A stretch of DNA of 13,671 bases, taken from the NCBI GenBank assembly GCA_020430675.1, contig JAGQJJ010000041.1:1-13671 (forward strand), read 5' to 3'. Shown here one piece after another: positions 12,652 to 13,671 of the stretch (positions are counted from its first letter, which is position 1; every line of letters begins with the position of its first letter). The notes beneath the pieces were generated by a model. It was not told the DNA's origin. It saw only the letters and a list, made by a program, of their open reading frames with translations, and did not search any database. The stretch is from Myxococcales bacterium (GTDB lineage Bacteria > Myxococcota > Bradymonadia > UBA7976 > UBA1532). The position numbers were made by a program, and so were the translations under genes.

Positions 12652-13671
12652 CTAACGCTTGCCCGGGCGGCGGCGCGGCTTGGGCGGTCGCGCCGGTTTG
12701 TCGGGTGATCCCGGGGGCTTGCGCGCGCCGGTCAGGCCCTGGGCCAGATGGTAGAGGTGGTGGTCGAGATAGGTCAGCAGCCGTTCGCGCAGCGCGGGGG
12801 CGTCGGGGTGCACATCGTAGACGTTGTCGCGCTCGCCGGGGTCGGTGCCGAGGTCGTAGAGCTCGAACGAGTTGGTATCGAGCCGGTGGATCAGCTTGAG
12901 CGCGCCGAGGCGCACGCCGACCTGATGGGACTCGTAGTTGCTGTCGGGGAAGACTTCGAAGAACACGGGCTCGACCGCCGCCGGCTGACCCGTGCGGGCC
13001 TCTTCGGCGCGGCTGCGGCCGAGCCAGGAGCGCGGGGTTGGCACACCAAGCAGGTCGAGCAGCGTCGGGCCGACCTCGAAGTGGCCGATGGGCGTGTCGA
13101 GGGTGCGCGGCGCCAGGCCGGGCACGTGCACGATCAGCGGCACATGCACCATCTCTTCGTACAGCGTGCGGCCGTGGAAGCGATTGCCGTGGTCGCCGAA
13201 CTCGTCGCCGTGGTCGGCGGTGACCACAAACAGCGTGCGCTCCCAGAGGCCCCGCTCTTTGAGGCCGTCGATCAGGCGCCCGACCTCGGTGTCGACGGAC
13301 CGCACGATGGCCTCGTAGCGACCGTGGTCGCTGTCCTCTTCGGCCGGGTAGCCCTCGACCTCGAAGTACGGGTCATGCGGGTCGTAGTAGTGGCCCCAAA
13401 GATAGAAGCGGTCGCGCTGCGGGCGCAGGCCGCCTTTCATCCAGCGATCGACGTGGGCCAGCATGCCGCTGGTCATGTGCGCCGAGCCGGGTTTGGCGCC
13501 GTGCACGGTGTAGTGGCTGGTCTCGTAGTCGGCGACCAGCGCGCCCTGGCGCAGCCCGCGCACGAAAAAGACCGTGACGTTGGCAAACAGCGCGGTGTGC
13601 CAGCCGGCGTCGCGCAGCACCTCGGTCAGCAGCACCTCTTCGTTGACCGGCGTCTGGTCGCCGCCCATATG
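12652..13671 (-). CDS. Sulfatase (alkaline-phosphatase superfamily hydrolase), N-terminal part outside the window
   Basis: The frame is open to the window edge; 339 C-terminal residues are seen, ending with TAG. Counting from the Met at 13668, visible sulfatase features are LLTEVLRDAGWHTALF (13-28), YLWGHYYDPHDPY (89-101, the family's H-x-x-D-P-H-x-P-Y block), and TADHGDEFGDHG (150-161) with metal-ligand D152 and H153, followed by FHGRTLYEEMVHVPLIV. The C-terminal subdomain has ALKLIHRLD and ELYDLGTDPGERDNV, typical of sulfatases. The CxPxR or SxPxR motif that is converted to formylglycine lies beyond the edge, so the activation type cannot be judged. The tail (last 25 residues) is Pro-, Arg- and Lys-rich and probably disordered. 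Sulfate or phosphate ester hydrolysis is likely; substrate unknown. The frame-initial Met is not the true start. Confidence 0.88.
   Translation of the reverse strand, partial: HMGGDQTPVNEEVLLTEVLRDAGWHTALFANVTVFFVRGLRQGALVADYETSHYTVHGAKPGSAHMTSGMLAHVDRWMKGGLRPQRDRFYLWGHYYDPHDPYFEVEGYPAEEDSDHGRYEAIVRSVDTEVGRLIDGLKERGLWERTLFVVTADHGDEFGDHGNRFHGRTLYEEMVHVPLIVHVPGLAPRTLDTPIGHFEVGPTLLDLLGVPTPRSWLGRSRAEEARTGQPAAVEPVFFEVFPDSNYESHQVGVRLGALKLIHRLDTNSFELYDLGTDPGERDNVYDVHPDAPALRERLLTYLDHHLYHLAQGLTGARKPPGSPDKPARPPKPRRRPGKR

Overview
The window is about 13.7 kb of very GC-rich, tightly packed bacterial chromosome. The organism looks Gram-negative, with outer-membrane barrels, a FadL-family porin and Sec and lipoprotein signals. 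The Asp-Ala-Ala-Pro linker behind a lipobox, the FGE-type domain, the sensorless hybrid kinase and the MurJ variant together suggest a Myxococcota/Bradymonadia-type (former Deltaproteobacteria) genome. That placement is inferred from gene style, not proven. I see no tRNA, rRNA, CRISPR array, transposase or phage gene.

Layout from left to right: (1) the C-terminal end of a formylglycine-generating-enzyme-type (SUMF1) domain protein (+), meeting a small secreted protein of unknown function (-) at a hairpin whose two arms contain both stop codons; (2) a 250-bp gap with GGTCC-rich repeats; (3) a + unit of a hybrid histidine kinase overlapping a small beta-barrel-like protein; (4) a 222-bp palindromic element (A); (5) a - unit of GNAT acetyltransferase, a CPBP-like membrane protein and the lipid II flippase MurJ; (6) a + orphan Phd/YefM-like protein whose start codon overlaps the GNAT start and whose stop overlaps that of plsY; (7) a - unit of a secreted HExxH metalloprotease and PlsY; (8) a second 222-bp element (B); (9) a + unit of nadC, a FadL-family protein and a lipoprotein; (10) the 3' part of a sulfatase (-), cut by the window end.

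Most genes concern the envelope: lipid II flipping, phospholipid synthesis, outer-membrane transport and secreted proteins. Several units are coupled by overlapping stop and start codons (TGATG, ATGA, GTGA).

The two most interesting observations are these. First, elements A and B are both exactly 222 bp and share a nearly identical 30-nt core (29/30), flanked by hairpins whose stems differ in sequence but stay paired, and both are closed by long inverted arms that are unrelated between the copies. This looks like an undescribed structured repeat or noncoding RNA family. Second, nadC is full length apart from one in-frame amber codon that replaces a conserved lysine codon.
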